Source: Rhodospirillales bacterium (GTDB taxonomy: Bacteria; Pseudomonadota; Alphaproteobacteria; Rhodospirillales; Defluviicoccaceae). Taken from it: a DNA stretch of 59,610 nucleotides. The stretch lies in contig REEP01000103.1 in assembly GCA_007695045.1 (NCBI GenBank), positions 1 through 59,610 on the forward strand. The letters run 5' to 3'. Below are positions 50,484-58,377 of this stretch, one piece after another. Numbering within the stretch: the stretch's first letter is position 1; each line of letters starts with the position of its first letter. Both the position numbers and the translations under genes were made by a program. The notes under the pieces are model-generated. The model saw only the letters and a program-made list of their open reading frames with translations, was not told the origin of the DNA and made no database searches.

Positions 50484-51527
50484 ATGCCCAACGGTGCCAA
50501 CAACAACGATCCCAAGCGCACGATCATCAAGCTGTTCGACCTGGGCGAACTGATCTCGGCGCCGGTGACGGCGCTGCTCGAGGCCGATTACCAGTCGGCG
50601 CGGCGGGTGATCGACCTGATCCAGCATTTCGGGTTCGAGCCGCCGGAGGAGTCGGGCGGCGACGCCGCGGCCACGGACGAGGCCGGCTTGCCGCGCCGCT
50701 TCGGCAAGATGCGCACCGTGTCGTTCGTGGTGCGCCGGCAACAGGGGGCGAAGTCGGTCCCCTACGTTATCCGGGTGCCCTTGCTGTCGCTGGTGCCGCT
50801 GCCGCTGCTGCAGATCAAGGAGGCGGATTTCGATTTCAGCGTGCGCGTGCTCGGCGGTTTCATCGAGGACGTCGCAGGCCAAGCCGTGCCGGACCACGAA
50901 ACGCCCCCCGGGCTCGGCCCGGTGACCCGGGACGGACCCATGCTGATGGGTGCGACACCTCCGACTGGGCCGGCGGCGGAGAAGCCGCGACCGCGGCGGC
51001 CCCAGGGACCGCCCGCAGGCGTCATTCCGTTGCGAAGGCGCCGGCGCCGCGCCGCGCCGGCCGGCACCCAAGCGGGGGCGGGGATGCTGCTGGGCGCCAC
51101 ACCGACGGAGCGGGGGCAAGATGGCGCGGCCGAGGAGCTGCCACAGCGCCTCATGTTCTCCGCGACCCTGGGGCGGGATGGTGCAGCCGTGCCCCGCGAC
51201 GGCACTGCGTCGTTGCGGGCCGAAGGCAACATGAAGGTGCACATCACCATGCGCCAGGGCGATATGCCGGAAGGCATCGCGCAGCTTCTGAACATGCTGA
51301 CCCAGCAGATCAGCCGCGAGGAAATCCCGCCGGAGGCACCACCGCCGGATCAGCCGCAGCCGCAATCGGATGGGGACGACCCGGAGCCGGATCGCCACGC
51401 GACTGCGGCTGATGAGGCTCCGGAGGGAGGAGGGGAGACAGGCGGGGAGCCAGAAGCGACCAATGGTTCCGAGGCTGGTCCGGATGACGCGGACGACGAT
51501 ACGGGGCAGGAGGAGAAATCACCATGA
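50484..51527 (+). CDS. DUF2589 family protein B with Pro/Arg-rich insert
   Basis: A 347-aa protein. The start (FDLGELISAPVTALLEADYQ, DLIQHFGFEPPEE) and VIRVPLLSLVPLPLLQIKEA match DUF2589. Residues about 150-205 are a disordered Pro/Arg-rich insert (RPRRPQGPPAGVIPLRRRRR) flanked by two related stretches, MLMGATPPTGPA and MLLGATPTERGQ. After it comes the shared motif GDMPEGIAQLLNMLTQQIS. The tail is very acidic (EPEATNGSEAGPDDADDDT). The last 4 bp overlap the zinc-ribbon gene (ATGA). Confidence 0.82.
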   Translation: MPNGANNNDPKRTIIKLFDLGELISAPVTALLEADYQSARRVIDLIQHFGFEPPEESGGDAAATDEAGLPRRFGKMRTVSFVVRRQQGAKSVPYVIRVPLLSLVPLPLLQIKEADFDFSVRVLGGFIEDVAGQAVPDHETPPGLGPVTRDGPMLMGATPPTGPAAEKPRPRRPQGPPAGVIPLRRRRRRAAPAGTQAGAGMLLGATPTERGQDGAAEELPQRLMFSATLGRDGAAVPRDGTASLRAEGNMKVHITMRQGDMPEGIAQLLNMLTQQISREEIPPEAPPPDQPQPQSDGDDPEPDRHATAADEAPEGGGETGGEPEATNGSEAGPDDADDDTGQEEKSP

Positions 51528-51763
51528 CGGACAAGGCGACCTCGATGGCACCGCAAACCGCGCCAGGGCTGCCCTGCCCGTCGTGCGGGGCCCGCATCGT
51601 CATCGATGTCCGGGAGTTGCTGATGCGGGACAGCTTCGCCTGCCCGGCCTGCGGCCTGACCCTGGATCTGGACCGGAAACGGTCGGAAGGGGCGCTGCGG
51701 GCGGCCGAGAAGGTGGTGGTGGCGATGCAGGAAATCGACGATCTCAAGAAGCGGTGGCGATAG
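51524..51763 (+). CDS. small zinc-ribbon protein of the DUF2589 cassette
   Basis: A 79-aa protein with one zinc ribbon: Cys18-x2-Cys21 (LPCPSCGARIVIDVRELLM) and Cys40-x2-Cys43 (FACPACGLTLDL). A C-terminal helix ends in KKRWR. The ATG overlaps the stop of DUF2589 protein B, so translation is coupled. It may serve as an adaptor or structural subunit. The next gene starts 38 bp on. Confidence 0.8.
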   Translation: MTDKATSMAPQTAPGLPCPSCGARIVIDVRELLMRDSFACPACGLTLDLDRKRSEGALRAAEKVVVAMQEIDDLKKRWR

Positions 51764-51801
51764 GGTGCAAGAACCCCGGCCAAGGCGTACGGGAGGTGCG
51801 G

Positions 51802-52368
51802 ATGGGTATCGATTGGTCGTTCATCAGCCAATTGGAGGGCGGGCGGCGCCTGGCCGGGTATGTCCCGGCGGCGGTTTTCAGTCAGAGCGGCGTGACCGTG
51901 GCTACCGGCTGTGACCTCGGGCAGCGGAGCCGTGCGGAGATCGACGCGCTTGAGATTCCCGAAGCCCTGAAGGCCAAGCTCCGCCCCTATGCCGGCCTGA
52001 AGACCGTGCAGGCGGAAGCGACACTCCGGGAGCGGCCGCTTACGCTCACGGAGACGGAGGCGGAAGCGCTGGACGAGGCGGTCAAGAAGCCCATCGTGGA
52101 TGCCCTGGCGAGCCGCTATGACGCCGCCGTCGCCAACGTCCCCGGCCGCCTGCCGTTCGCCGAACTGCCGGAGCCGGCGCAAACGGCCATCGCATCCGTG
52201 GCGTTCCAGTACGGCCCGAACCTGCCGGCGCGTACGCCCCGGTTCTGGCAGGCGGCCACCGGCCAGGACTGGGTTCGTGCCGTCCACGAGCTGAGGAATT
52301 TCGGCGATGCGTACCCGACCCGCCGACGGCGCGAGGCGGATCTGCTCGAGACCGTGGCCACGGTTTGA
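51802..52368 (+). CDS. pesticin-like muramidase (T4 lysozyme-type fold)
   Basis: A 188-aa enzyme predicted to cut the MurNAc-GlcNAc bond of peptidoglycan. The catalytic Glu is expected at Glu12 in FISQLEGGRRLAGYVP, and the second motif is SGVTVATGCDLGQRS (Thr35 and Asp38). AIASVAFQYG and RRRREADLLETV match the C-terminal lobe. There is no signal peptide or membrane segment, so export is unexplained. GGGAGG fixes the ATG at 51802. It ends the DUF2589 cassette; the O-antigen ligase gene starts 133 bp later. Confidence 0.82.
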   Translation: MGIDWSFISQLEGGRRLAGYVPAAVFSQSGVTVATGCDLGQRSRAEIDALEIPEALKAKLRPYAGLKTVQAEATLRERPLTLTETEAEALDEAVKKPIVDALASRYDAAVANVPGRLPFAELPEPAQTAIASVAFQYGPNLPARTPRFWQAATGQDWVRAVHELRNFGDAYPTRRRREADLLETVATV

Positions 52369-52501
52369 GCGGTCCGCCACGCCACATCCCGCGAGCCGGA
52401 TTTGACGCGCCTCGCGGCATATGCTTGAAGCATCACGGGCGCACCGCCTCAATGACCGCCCGCGGCCGCCCGCCCGAACAACCTCGCCGGAACCCCTATG
52501 G

Positions 52502-53788
52502 ATGGCTGATCACAGCAGCGGCGGGACGGCCGCGCCCTTGTCGGCACGTCGCCCGCTGAATCGCGGCAAAGTGGAGCGGACTTCCGTCGTCCTTATGGGG
52601 GCGGCGATACCGAGCCTGGTGTGCGGGCCGCTGGCCATCGCGTTCAGCTTCGGCCTCGGTGGCGGGCTTGCCATCGTGACGTCGCCCGTGCGCACGTGGT
52701 GGGCGGACGCGCGACGGGTCGTGACCGGTTTTCCGGGCGTGCTGCTGCTGCTGGCGATCGCGGCCTGGATTCCGTCGATCGCGCAGTCGGTCGACACCCA
52801 GCGGTCGGTGGATGCGTGGTCCTCGACGGTGGCCGTGGTCGCAGCGGGGGTGGTGGTGTGGGCAATCCTCGTGCACCGCCCGCACCTGCACGAAGGCCTG
52901 GCCAAGGCGTTGATCGTGGCGGCTCTGATCGCGGTGGGCATCGCCCTGGCCGCCCTCTTCATTGCGCCGGAGATTATCGCCATGGTCCGGTTCCAGGGGT
53001 GGATGGAACGGGATGCCGGGCTGGCACTGAGGAAGTTCGCCAATGCTTCGGCCCTGATGGTGCCGGCCCTGGTGTGGGCCGGCTTCCGATTGGGACGAAA
53101 GTGGGTGGGGATGGCGATCATCGCCGCCGGCGCCACCGCGATCATGATCCTGGCCACGGGCGCCCGGGCCCCCGTGGCGGGCCTGGTCGGGGTGCTGGCG
53201 TTCCTGAGCGTGGCCGTCGCTCTGAGGCTTCGCCGCTCCCTGGCGGTGATTGCACTGGCGGCAAGCATCGTGGTGGTGATCGTTGCCACATCCTCATACT
53301 TGGTTACGCATCAGCGGCTGCATCCGGACGCCGACTTCGAGCCCTACGTACCTGTCTGGATGATGGACCTGCATCGCCAAGCCATTTGGGACTTTACGCT
53401 GAGGCAGGTGCCGGATGCACCCTGGTTCGGGCACGGCATCAATGCCATCAACCTGATTGATGGGGCGGATTACGAGATCCCGGGTTTGGGCCAAGTGCTG
53501 CCCTCGCATCCCCACAACTGGGCAATCCAGGTGCTGGGCGAGACAGGGATCGTGGGCGCCGTCCCGCTCTATCTCTTTGTTGGCGCTCTGATCGTATCAC
53601 TGATGCGGCAGTACTTGCGGACAAGCCATCCGGCGGTGCTGGCAGCCGGCTGCGTGACCACCGGCTACTGGACCTCGGGGCTGTTGAACTTCTCCATGTG
53701 GGCGACGTGGTGGCAGGCGGCGCACATCTCCATGCTCGTCCTGCTGCTGGCCGTCGCGGCGGCCGACGCACGGGCTCGGGGCCGATGA
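52502..53788 (+). CDS. O-antigen ligase family protein
   Basis: A 428-aa inner-membrane protein with about 10-12 helices (PSLVCGPLAIAFSFGLGGGL, VWAILVHRPHLHEGLAKALI, RKWVGMAIIAAGATAIMILA). The large periplasmic loop has the WaaL-type Arg/His positions in GHGINAINLIDG and LPSHPHNWAIQVLGETG. WaaL joins O-antigen from undecaprenyl carrier to the lipid A core. Its stop overlaps the next gene's ATG (ATGA), so it is coupled to the glycosyltransferase. Confidence 0.88.
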   Translation: MADHSSGGTAAPLSARRPLNRGKVERTSVVLMGAAIPSLVCGPLAIAFSFGLGGGLAIVTSPVRTWWADARRVVTGFPGVLLLLAIAAWIPSIAQSVDTQRSVDAWSSTVAVVAAGVVVWAILVHRPHLHEGLAKALIVAALIAVGIALAALFIAPEIIAMVRFQGWMERDAGLALRKFANASALMVPALVWAGFRLGRKWVGMAIIAAGATAIMILATGARAPVAGLVGVLAFLSVAVALRLRRSLAVIALAASIVVVIVATSSYLVTHQRLHPDADFEPYVPVWMMDLHRQAIWDFTLRQVPDAPWFGHGINAINLIDGADYEIPGLGQVLPSHPHNWAIQVLGETGIVGAVPLYLFVGALIVSLMRQYLRTSHPAVLAAGCVTTGYWTSGLLNFSMWATWWQAAHISMLVLLLAVAAADARARGR

Positions 53789-54987
53789 TCGCAGCAAGGC
53801 CGCCGAAGATTCTCTTCCTCGTCTCCGAGGACTGGTACTTTTGCTCTCACAGGCTGCCTGTGGCCCGTGCCGCCCGCGATCAGGGCTGGGAGGTGGTGGT
53901 GCTGACCCGCCTGGCCGAGCACGAGGACATGATCCGGGCCGAAGGGTTCCGGCCGGTGCCGTTGCTGCTGCGGCGCGGCAGCCGCCATCCCGGCGATGCC
54001 ATCCGCACGATACGCCATATCGCGGGCGTCTATCGGCAGGAGCGCCCGGACCTGGTGCATCACGTGAACCTGAAGATGTGTCTGCTGGGTGGCGTCGCCG
54101 CGCGCATGGCCGGCGTTCCCCGGGTGGTCAACGGGCTGACCGGGATGGGATTTCTGTTTGCCGGCGATTCCCTGTCCAACCGGATGCTCCGATCCGCCGT
54201 GCTTGCGGCGTTCCGGCCCTTGTCCCGTTGGGACGGCGCCCATCTCATCGTACAAAACGGCGACGACCTCGCTTTCCTCCAAGCGCGCGCCGTGGCCGTG
54301 CCGGGGCGGACCCACCTGATCCGGGGTTCCGGTGTGGACGTCGACCGCTTCCGGCCAGCGCCGGAGCCGGAAGGCGTGCCCATGCTGACCTATGTCGGGC
54401 GCATGCTGGCCGACAAGGGGCTGAACGAACTGGCGGCGGCGGCGCGGCTCCTGCACGCGCGCGGCCGGGATTGCCGGGTGGTGCTGGTCGGGCCGACCGA
54501 CCCCGAGAATCCGCAGTCACTGGATCCGGCAACGCTGGAAGGCTGGCAGAAGGAGGGCATTCTCGAGTGGTGGGGCCGCCGTGACGACATTCCGGCCGTG
54601 TGGGCGGAGAGTACCGTGGCCGTGCTGCCATCCTACCGTGAAGGCTTGCCCAAGGCTCTGCTGGAGGCTGCGGCCGCCGGGCGCCCGCTGATCGCCGCCG
54701 ACGTGCCGGGCTGCCGTGACCTCGTACGGGACGGGGTCGATGGCATCCTGGTGCCGCCGCGCGATCCCGAAGCGCTGGCCGATGCCATCGATATGCTTCT
54801 GCAGGCGCCGGACCTGAGAGTGCGGTATGGCGCCAGCGCGCGGCAGCGGGCCACGGCCGAGTTCTCCGAAGCCGTCATCACCGCCCAGACTCTCGAGGTG
54901 TACACCACCTTACTCGGCGACCTGGGGCGCCGGGATGCTCGCGCGCCGGCCGAGGCCAAACACGATTCCGGCGCCGCATCCGCGTGA
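53785..54987 (+). CDS. GT4-type glycosyltransferase
   Basis: A 400-aa GT-B fold enzyme for surface polysaccharide. N-terminal half: PPKILFLVSEDWYFCSHRLP, RPDLVHHVNLKMCLLGGVAA. Donor-site half: HLIRGSGVDVDRF, LTYVGRMLADKGLNELAAAA, and the EX7E region AVLPSYREGLPKALLEAAAA followed by GRPLIAADVPGCRDLVRDGV. These are hallmarks of GT4. The start at 53785 overlaps the O-antigen ligase stop. The next 295 bp (54988-55282) hold no gene I can support. Confidence 0.92.
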   Translation: MIAARPPKILFLVSEDWYFCSHRLPVARAARDQGWEVVVLTRLAEHEDMIRAEGFRPVPLLLRRGSRHPGDAIRTIRHIAGVYRQERPDLVHHVNLKMCLLGGVAARMAGVPRVVNGLTGMGFLFAGDSLSNRMLRSAVLAAFRPLSRWDGAHLIVQNGDDLAFLQARAVAVPGRTHLIRGSGVDVDRFRPAPEPEGVPMLTYVGRMLADKGLNELAAAARLLHARGRDCRVVLVGPTDPENPQSLDPATLEGWQKEGILEWWGRRDDIPAVWAESTVAVLPSYREGLPKALLEAAAAGRPLIAADVPGCRDLVRDGVDGILVPPRDPEALADAIDMLLQAPDLRVRYGASARQRATAEFSEAVITAQTLEVYTTLLGDLGRRDARAPAEAKHDSGAASA

Positions 54988-55282
54988 TCGACCGCAATCG
55001 CGTCCGCGTGTCGGCCGCCATGGCTGGCCGTCTTGAGGATACAGGCCCGTGGCGCGACCGGGCCCAACGTCTCTCGTTGCGTCGTCCCGTAAGGAGCCGC
55101 ACGCGACGTGTCCGTGGGGGCGCATGCACGGGTGGAGCGGCGAGCGCAGAGCCTTGCACGGCCCGGGCCTTCCGGCGACACTGGTACCCTGTTGAGGAAG
55201 AGGCAGCCCGCGAGATGCCGGAGCAACCGGCACCCGAAACGGCGCGCGCACGAACAGCATGGGCGGTGTCAGAGGCGGCGGG

Positions 55283-55693
55283 ATGGAACAGGGCATTATC
55301 GTCACTGAACTGGACCGCGAGCGATTGCTGCAATTGGTGGACACCTTCAGAGCCAAGGAACAGCACCAGCTCACGGGATTCCTGTACCGCGAACTGAGCC
55401 GGGCCCGCATCGTGCCCTGGGACGCGGTGCCGCCCGATGTCGCCACCATGCATTCCCGCGTTCAGTACCGCGATAATCTCGCGGGCGAGGTGCGTACGGT
55501 CACGCTGGTCTACCCCGGTGACGAGGACCGCTATCTGGGAAGGCTTTCCATCGTTTCCGACACCGCCGCCGCCCTGCTCGGCCTGACGGTGGGCCAGACC
55601 CACGCCTGGCGCACCCGCGCCGGCAAGTCGCTGAGCGTCACCCTGCTCAAGGTGATCTACCAGCCGGAAGCGGCCGGCCGCCGGGATCTGTGA
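55283..55693 (+). CDS. rnk: Rnk-like nucleoside diphosphate kinase regulator
   Basis: A 136-aa protein with the GreA/GreB C-terminal fold: TELDRERLLQLVDTFRAKEQ at the start, HSRVQYRDNLAGEVRTVTLV, then YPGDEDRYLGRLSIVSDTAA and ALLGLTVGQTHAWRTRAGKS. Rnk-type proteins can bind RNA polymerase and regulate nucleoside diphosphate kinase levels. The N-terminal coiled coil of GreA is absent. GGCGGCGGG precedes the ATG at 55283. Confidence 0.9.
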   Translation: MEQGIIVTELDRERLLQLVDTFRAKEQHQLTGFLYRELSRARIVPWDAVPPDVATMHSRVQYRDNLAGEVRTVTLVYPGDEDRYLGRLSIVSDTAAALLGLTVGQTHAWRTRAGKSLSVTLLKVIYQPEAAGRRDL

Positions 55694-55788
55694 TGCGGGA
55701 TACGGGATGCGGGGGCGGCGGGCAACCGCCGCTGGACCGGCCGTCGCTTTCAACGATAGTGTAAGCCGATGCAGGGCAGGGGGCGGAT

Positions 55789-56562
55789 GTGGTGTCGGCG
55801 CAGGCAACCGCCGCGGCTCCCGATACGGGACCGCTGATCGGGCATCGTGGCGTCGCCGCGCTGGCGCCGGAAAACACCCTCGCTTCGTTGGCTTTGGCGA
55901 GTGCCCTCGGGCTCGGCTGGGTGGAATTCGATGTCCGCCTCAGCCGTGATGGTCACCCGGTGCTGTTCCACGACGATCGGCTCGAGCGCACCACCGACGG
56001 GCGCGGCCGCGTCGCCGAGCACGACCTGGCGGCCCTGCAAAGGCTCGACGCCGGCCGGCGGTTCCCGCCGCCATACCGGGGCGAACGCATCCCGACCCTT
56101 GCGGAGGCGCTGCAGCTCCTGGCCGAGCTCGGCCTCGGCATCAACGTCGAACTGAAGCCCGATCCGGCGCGGGAGACGGAAACGGCCCGGACGGCAATGC
56201 AGACCCTGGCGTCATGCTGGCCGGAGTCCCTGCCTGTGCCGATCGTTTCCAGTTTCCGGCCGCGGGCGCTGGCGGTGGCGCAGCGGGCCGCGCCGGGGTA
56301 CCAGCATGCGCTGCTGGTCGACGGGGTGCCGAGAGACTGGCGCCGCCGCCTCGAAGCACTGGGCGCGACCGCGGTCCACGCCAATGCCCGCCGGCTATCA
56401 TCCCGCCTCACGGCGGAGGTGGTGGGGGACGGCGTGCCGCTCCGGGCCTATACCGTGAATGCGCCGGGTCTGGCGCGACGGCTGTTCAGTTGGGGGGTGG
56501 ATGCCGTGTTCACGGATGATCCGGGGCCTCTGGCCGGCGTGGTCGCCGGCCGTGTCGCGTGA
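55789..56562 (+). CDS. ugpQ: glycerophosphodiester phosphodiesterase
   Basis: A 257-aa TIM-barrel enzyme that splits glycerophosphodiesters to glycerol-3-phosphate and an alcohol. Active-site parts: GPLIGHRGVAALAPENTLAS (His19, Glu), VEFDVRLSRDGHPVLFHDDR, then GINVELKPDPARETE and the C-terminal AYTVNAPGLARRLFSWGVDA. No signal peptide, so it acts in the cytoplasm, like UgpQ. The start is a GTG (55789). Confidence 0.95.
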   Translation: MVSAQATAAAPDTGPLIGHRGVAALAPENTLASLALASALGLGWVEFDVRLSRDGHPVLFHDDRLERTTDGRGRVAEHDLAALQRLDAGRRFPPPYRGERIPTLAEALQLLAELGLGINVELKPDPARETETARTAMQTLASCWPESLPVPIVSSFRPRALAVAQRAAPGYQHALLVDGVPRDWRRRLEALGATAVHANARRLSSRLTAEVVGDGVPLRAYTVNAPGLARRLFSWGVDAVFTDDPGPLAGVVAGRVA

Positions 56563-56678
56563 TCCATGCATTTCCATGTTGCACTGCACACCCCGTTTCT
56601 GCCACGTTGCGCCCAATGACAATAGCGTGACGTTTTCGGGACAGGTCTGTGTTACAGGCCCCGGGGGAGTACGACAGG

Positions 56679-56942
56679 ATGCGCATTCAACCTTCTGTTG
56701 GGACAGTGGCGCGCGTACGGGTGCGCCGACCGATTTCGCCGCCCCGCCGACAAGCCAACCAGGCGGCCGAGGACTCCGGCCGGGTTGCCCGGGTGGTGTT
56801 TGGCCATGACTGGGCTTCGGCCAGGGAATGGCGGCAAGCGCTGGATGCTCTGGCGGACTTCAGCGACGAGGCGATTGATGAGATGATGCGGGCAGGCGGC
56901 CGGGACCGACGCATGCAGAACCGCGACGGCCCCGAGCGGTAA
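56679..56942 (+). CDS. small hypothetical protein
   Basis: An 87-aa basic product (RIQPSVGTVARVRVRRPISP then VVFGHDWASAREWRQALDAL and FSDEAIDEMMRAGGRD). It resembles no family I know. The region from 56563 to 57039 otherwise contains no gene, only the tandem repeat at its right end. Start at the ATG at 56679 is a guess; the frame opens at 56649. Confidence 0.35.
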   Translation: MRIQPSVGTVARVRVRRPISPPRRQANQAAEDSGRVARVVFGHDWASAREWRQALDALADFSDEAIDEMMRAGGRDRRMQNRDGPER

Positions 56943-56947
56943 CTTTA

Positions 56948-57003
56948 GGGCGGTAACCCCAGGGCGCTAATCCCAGGGCGCTAATCCCAGGGCGGTAACC
57001 CGG
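56948..57003. repeat. 14-bp tandem repeat (four units)
   Basis: GGGCGGTAACCCCA, GGGCGCTAATCCCA (twice) and GGGCGGTAACCCGG, each 14 bp and contiguous. The outer units share GGTAACC and the inner two GCTAATC. It lies directly upstream of the B12-salvage operon. Confidence 0.85.
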
Positions 57004-57039
57004 GCGGTGCCACGTCCGGATCGGAAGGAAGGGGCCGGC

Positions 57040-57612
57040 ATGCAGCCACGGCAACCGACCGTCACCGAGTCGGCCAGCGGGTCGAAGACCGAGGTGTGGG
57101 ATGTTCCGCCCGACGAGGCGGTCTTGCGCGACATCCTGGAACGCGTGTTCCGCAGGCACTGGCCTTCGATCGTGTTCGGCCCGCTGATCCAGGGGGCCGC
57201 TTACGAATTCCGGTGCCCGCGGGAACCGAAGTCCATCTCGCTACTGGACGGCTACCTCACGGTGCATTTCGGCGGCACCCACTTCCACCTGTGCATCGGC
57301 GAGAACAAGGGCAGCGAGCGCAACCCGACCCCCGATGACCTGCGCCGCCACCGCCGGCCGTCCCGGGCCGAATTCTTCCGCGGGCTGGATCGCGACGGCG
57401 CGCCGCTGACCTGGGGCTTCCGGATGTTCAACGGCCAGGGCGAGCAACAGATCACGATCTTCTTCCCGAGCCCGTTCCTCACCGACGATGACCGCATTGC
57501 CGAGGCGCCGGACTGGTCCCGCCTCGCGGTCTGGGAGGATATGGCCAAGACCTTTCTGGGGCGCGATCCCGATCCGGCCGACCGGACCGGCCGCGGCTTC
57601 CGGCGCGGCTGA
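57040..57612 (+). CDS. conserved protein of the CbiZ operon
   Basis: A 190-aa product: VWDVPPDEAVLRDILERVFR, HWPSIVFGPLIQGAAYEFRC, LLDGYLTVHFGGTHFHLCIG, HRRPSRAEFFRGLDRDGAPL, TWGFRMFNGQGEQQITIFF. I recognise the pattern as an uncharacterised family seen next to cbiZ and btuF-like genes. The His-x-His (THFHLCIGE) could bind metal. GGAAGGAAGG supports the ATG at 57040. Its TGA shares one base with the cbiZ ATG (TGATG). Confidence 0.8.
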   Translation: MQPRQPTVTESASGSKTEVWDVPPDEAVLRDILERVFRRHWPSIVFGPLIQGAAYEFRCPREPKSISLLDGYLTVHFGGTHFHLCIGENKGSERNPTPDDLRRHRRPSRAEFFRGLDRDGAPLTWGFRMFNGQGEQQITIFFPSPFLTDDDRIAEAPDWSRLAVWEDMAKTFLGRDPDPADRTGRGFRRG

Positions 57613-58364
57613 TGACGGCGCCCGCAACCGGTTTGGCCACGGCTGCGGAGCCGGAGGGGTTCGCGGTTGTGTGCGAAGGGGTGTGGCTGATCGCCGGCTT
57701 CGCCCGGCCGCAGCGGATGCTGAGTTGGGCGCCGTACCGGCCCGGCTATCAGGTGGCCACGCGCGTGGCATGGCTCGAGGTGCGCAATCGCGACCTCGGT
57801 CCCGATGTGGACGCCGCAGCGTTTCTCGCCGAGCGGTTGCGCGCCCGCGGCCTCGGGTCGGCCATCGGCCTGATGACGTCGACCTGCTTGGCCGACCATT
57901 GTCGGGCAACGGCGCGGCGCGACGGGGTCACGGCGCGCTGTCTCGTCACCCTCGGCCTCGGCAACGCCGAACGGGTGGGCAGCCGGCGGCCGCAGCCGGC
58001 CGGCAAGCCCGCGGTCGGCACGGTCAACCTGCTCTGCCACGTGGACCGGGCGCTCACCGACGCGGCGCTGCTCGAGGCGGTGTCGGTGGCGGTGGCGGCG
58101 CGCACGGCCGCGATCCTGGAGGCGAGCTATCGGCCGGCCGGCGCGACCGGTCCGGCCACCGGCACCGGCACCGATTGCATCGTCATCGCCTGCCCCGCCG
58201 AAGGCGCGCCCGATGCGCCGCCCGAATGCTACGCGGGGATGCACACGGCGGTCGGCGAGGCGATCGGCGCGGCGGTGCTGGCCGCCACCGGGCAAGCGGC
58301 GGCGGGCTGGCTGCAGCGCTATGGGCCGGAGGCGCGGGCGCAGGCAACCGCCGAGATCGGGTAG
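57612..58364 (+). CDS. cbiZ: CbiZ-type adenosylcobinamide amidohydrolase
   Basis: CbiZ cuts the side chain of (pseudo)cobamides or cobinamide so that the cell can rebuild its own cobamide. The 250-aa product has MLSWAPYRPGYQV, the GLMTSTCLA motif, LVTLGLGNAERVG, GTVNLLCHVDRALTDAALLE, then TGTGTDCIVIACP and YAGMHTAVGEAIGAAVLAAT. The order conserved protein - cbiZ - btuF-like gene, with one-base and 13-bp junctions, makes a B12 salvage operon. No cobalamin riboswitch was found upstream. Confidence 0.92.
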   Translation: MTAPATGLATAAEPEGFAVVCEGVWLIAGFARPQRMLSWAPYRPGYQVATRVAWLEVRNRDLGPDVDAAAFLAERLRARGLGSAIGLMTSTCLADHCRATARRDGVTARCLVTLGLGNAERVGSRRPQPAGKPAVGTVNLLCHVDRALTDAALLEAVSVAVAARTAAILEASYRPAGATGPATGTGTDCIVIACPAEGAPDAPPECYAGMHTAVGEAIGAAVLAATGQAAAGWLQRYGPEARAQATAEIG

Positions 58365-58377
58365 GGAGCCGCACGCC

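Noticed and set aside
56948-57003. CRISPR array
   Set aside because: The repeats are contiguous 14-bp units without spacers, and no cas genes are present.
56943-57039. Cobalamin riboswitch before the CbiZ operon
   Set aside because: No B12-box-like conserved core or long leader; the space is filled by the 14-bp repeats.
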